A stretch of DNA of 64,000 bases, from positions 434,001-498,000 of the forward strand of contig CAVZLD010000014.1 of NCBI GenBank assembly GCA_963776055.1, given 5' to 3'. The DNA comes from CAVZLD01 sp963776055. GTDB lineage: Bacteria; Planctomycetota; Planctomycetia; Pirellulales; Pirellulaceae. The notes beneath the pieces were generated by a model, which was not told the DNA's origin, searched no databases, and saw only the letters and a list, made by a program, of their open reading frames with translations. Both the position numbers and the translations under genes were made by a program. Below, piece after piece: positions 62,116 to 64,000 of the stretch (the first letter of the stretch is position 1; each line of letters begins with the position of its first letter).

Positions 62116-63483
62116 ATGAATTCATCCGAGCAACCTGCCCAAGACCAGAAGCCGACACGACGGGAGTTCCTCTCGCGCTCCGCGACCGCCGGCGCAGCGG
62201 CCGGACTGGCGGGAAGTCTGCACGTTGCGCGATTCGCTCACGCCGCAGGAAGCGATGAACTGCGAATCGGCCTGGTCGGTTGCGGCGGTCGCGGCACCGG
62301 CGCTGCGAACGACGCTCTACACAGCAACGGCCCCATCCGGCTGGTGGCCATGGCCGATGTCTTCGAAGATCGCTTGCAACGGAGTCTTCGGTCGCTGCAA
62401 ACAGTCGAGGAAATCCAGGATCGGGTCTCCGTTTCCGAGAACAACATGTTCATCGGCTTCGATGCCTATCAGAAACTCTTGGCAACGAACATCGACATCG
62501 TCTTGCTGACCACCCCACCCGGCTTCCGCCCGCTGCATTACGCCGCGGCTATCGCTGCCGGCAAACATGTATTCATGGAGAAGCCCTGCTGCGTCGATGG
62601 ACCAGGTTATCGCGCGTTGATGGAAACGAACCAACTGGCGGACGAAAAAAACCGGAAAGTCGTGGTCGGACTCCAGCGTCGCCACCAAGCGAGCTACATC
62701 GAAGGGATCCAGCGAGTCCATGACGGCGAAGTGGGAGATATCATCCTGATTCGGACCTACTTCAATATGCCGGACAGTGGGCCGAACTACGATCGGCGAC
62801 CGGAATCGATGACCGAAATGGAATGGCAAATCCGCCGGTGGGGCAAATTCACGTGGTTGAGTGGTGATCATATCGTGGAGCAAGCGATCCACGAAATTGA
62901 TATCGCAAATTGGATGAAGAAAGACGAGACGCCGGTCCGGGCCAACGGGCTGGGAGGTCGCGAGGTGCGGATCGGCTGCGGCAACGGCCAGATCTTTGAC
63001 CACCATTTTGTGGAGTATATCTATGCCGATGGCTCCCGGCATTTTGCCCAGGCGAAACAGCAACCGGGCGGTTGGACGCACGTGTCTGACAATGTACATG
63101 GCACGCGCGGGATGCTCACCGTCGGCTCAGGCCCCTACGGTACCGGCGGATCAGCCGACTACAGTGGCGGAGAGGGACGAACGAAACGAGAACGAGGTGC
63201 CGTCAGCCCCTACCGTCAAGAACACCAGGATCTCGTGGACGCCATTCGCAACAACCAACCCTTGAATGACGGATATCACGGGGCCAAGAGCAGCATGACC
63301 GCCGTCCTCGGTCGGATGGCAACGTACTCGGGTGACGAAGTGACCTGGGAACAGGCCACGGAGTCGGCGTTATCTCTCGCCCCCGGGCTGGATCAATACA
63401 CGCTTGCCTCCTCGCCGCCCGCCGTTCCCGATGAAGAAGGCAATTATCCGATCGCCGTCCCGGGTCAAACGAAGGCCTGGTGA
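62116..63483 (+). CDS. Gfo/Idh/MocA family oxidoreductase, Tat-exported, copy D
   Basis: Intact, 455 residues. Leader MNSSEQPAQDQKPTRREFLS with the twin arginine (TRREFLSRS), followed by a Gly/Ala-rich stretch. The Rossmann motif IGLVGCGGRGTGAANDAL and HVFMEKPCCVDGPGY (EKP motif) are present. GPNYDRRPESMTEMEWQIRR and ANGLGGREVRIGCGNGQIFD are further shared segments with planctomycete homologues, and it ends LDQYTLASSPPAVP, similar to SPAPLQ-type ends of copies A and B. Copies A, B and D seem to form one subfamily, with copy C more distant. AAGGAG lies at 62103-62108. Substrate unknown. Confidence 0.92.
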   Translation: MNSSEQPAQDQKPTRREFLSRSATAGAAAGLAGSLHVARFAHAAGSDELRIGLVGCGGRGTGAANDALHSNGPIRLVAMADVFEDRLQRSLRSLQTVEEIQDRVSVSENNMFIGFDAYQKLLATNIDIVLLTTPPGFRPLHYAAAIAAGKHVFMEKPCCVDGPGYRALMETNQLADEKNRKVVVGLQRRHQASYIEGIQRVHDGEVGDIILIRTYFNMPDSGPNYDRRPESMTEMEWQIRRWGKFTWLSGDHIVEQAIHEIDIANWMKKDETPVRANGLGGREVRIGCGNGQIFDHHFVEYIYADGSRHFAQAKQQPGGWTHVSDNVHGTRGMLTVGSGPYGTGGSADYSGGEGRTKRERGAVSPYRQEHQDLVDAIRNNQPLNDGYHGAKSSMTAVLGRMATYSGDEVTWEQATESALSLAPGLDQYTLASSPPAVPDEEGNYPIAVPGQTKAW

Positions 63484-63570
63484 ACGGCATCGCCAAAACG
63501 AAGGCTTGGCCAGGAGGAAGATGCTAAGCCTTCATCGAATCTGGAAGAGGAATCCGCACGTCGTCGTTGG

Positions 63571-63617
63571 TGAGGTCGTGAGGTCGGGAGGTCGGGAGTC
63601 GTGCAGTGAGGTCGGGA
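63571..63617. repeat. Short GAGGTCG direct repeats
   Basis: GAGGTCGTGAGGTCGGGAGG with further copies of (T)GAGGTCG/GAGGTCGGG at about 8-10-base spacing, from 63571 to 63617. It is non-coding and has no clear hairpin. Confidence 0.6.
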
Positions 63618-63627
63618 AGAGAGTTGC

Positions 63628-63657
63628 ACCACAGAGCCACAGAGAACACCGAGAAGG
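63628..63657. repeat. CACAGAG-type intergenic element
   Basis: ACCACAGAGCCACAGAGAAC continuing to ACCGAGAAGG is a degenerate (C)ACAGAG repeat. I believe near-identical stretches are scattered in intergenic regions of several planctomycete and proteobacterial genomes, which I recall rather than see here. CCTCTGTGCTTCTG at 63842-63855 is a partial inverted match. Confidence 0.4.
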
Positions 63658-63730
63658 CAGGCAGAAGGAATCTTGTATTGGATGTGTTCTTTTGGGAGAT
63701 TCCTCTCGCACTTTACGTATCCATCCACCC

Positions 63731-63833
63731 CCTACCATCTTCCACATTCCCCTACCATCTTCCACATTCCCCTACCATCTTCCACATTCCCCTACCGCCG
63801 TCTTCCACATTCCTCTGCCGTCTTCCGCATTCC
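63731..63833. repeat. 20-bp tandem repeat with degenerate tail
   Basis: CCTACCATCTTCCACATTCC is repeated exactly three times at 63731-63750, 63751-63770 and 63771-63790. Two degenerate copies follow (CCTACCGCCGTCTTCCACAT and TCTGCCGTCTTCCGCATTCC), with a 3-base insertion. It is gene-free; direct repeats without spacers rule out a CRISPR array. The stretch 63834-64000 contains nothing I can support. Confidence 0.85.
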
Positions 63834-64000
63834 GGTCTTTGACCTCTGTGCTTCTGATCCTCTTCCAATTTTGCGGCATCCCTCCCGGCAATCCTCAGGC
63901 GGAATTCGCGCAACCAACACGGCTCCATCCGTCGTTTCAGAAGAGCCCCGAGATCACCCCGTCGTCATCGATATCGATTTTCATCGCTGCGGGTTCCTTT

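Noticed and set aside
63731..63833. 20-bp direct repeats as a CRISPR array
   Set aside because: Repeats abut without spacers and no cas gene is present.

Overview
The window reads as a chromosomal segment from a planctomycete, probably a Pirellulales-like bacterium. The inference rests on gene content: five Gfo/Idh/MocA oxidoreductases (four with Tat-type leaders), an adjacent DUF1800/DUF1501 pair, a GH95 fucosidase-like enzyme, a lipoprotein with DUF11-type repeats, secreted EF-hand and Spy-like proteins, and a very large alpha-2-macroglobulin-like protein. The sequence is GC-rich. No rRNA, tRNA, insertion sequence or CRISPR array was seen.

Layout. 0.3-3.1 kb: two tandem paralogous Gfo/Idh/MocA genes (minus). 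3.4-5.4 kb: an LplT-like MFS transporter and a convergent small membrane protein. 5.7-10.1 kb: secreted hypothetical, DUF1800, DUF1501 (plus). 10.2-13.7 kb: a cytoplasmic Gfo/Idh enzyme (minus) and an SLC13-type transporter with two RCK_C domains. 14.5-17.6 kb: a DUF4832-like secreted protein, then a minus-strand pair: a DUF4405-like membrane protein and a Cys/Gly-rich tandem-repeat protein. 18.0-20.7 kb: a histidine kinase and sigma-54 regulator pair. 21.1-25 kb: another Gfo/Idh gene and two hypotheticals. 25.4-30.8 kb: DUF11 lipoprotein, a REC-HATPase protein, and a redoxin-like protein with an in-frame UGA. 30.9-33.2 kb: GH95. 33.8-40.0 kb: four secreted proteins in a row (secretin-N-like, EF-hand, two Spy-like). 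40.9-43.8 kb: M16 protease. 44.4-52.6 kb: alpha-2-macroglobulin-like gene. 52.8-62.0 kb: a seven-gene chemosensory operon. 62.1-63.5 kb: a fifth Gfo/Idh gene, then a repeat-rich end.

Highlights. (1) The redoxin gene at 29.3-30.8 kb has TGA at the first position of its CxxC motif (giving UxxC), and a hairpin with bacterial SECIS geometry follows at once; it is a probable selenoprotein. (2) The chemosensory operon has the gene order of Wsp (MCP, CheW, CheR-TPR, CheW, CheA-REC, CheB, response regulator), but the output is a REC-PP2C (SpoIIE-type) phosphatase instead of a diguanylate cyclase. An orphan REC-HATPase (RsbW-like) protein at 28.4 kb may belong to the same kind of partner-switching logic. 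(3) A 42-residue Cys/Gly repeat protein lies just upstream of the DUF4405-like membrane protein.

Caveat. Many genes are broken by single-base indels, while others of 2-3 kb are clean. Most breaks look like consensus errors, because both sides match one family and shifting by one base restores the expected sequence. Coordinates below therefore span the reconstructed gene, and each entry names the frame changes inside it.
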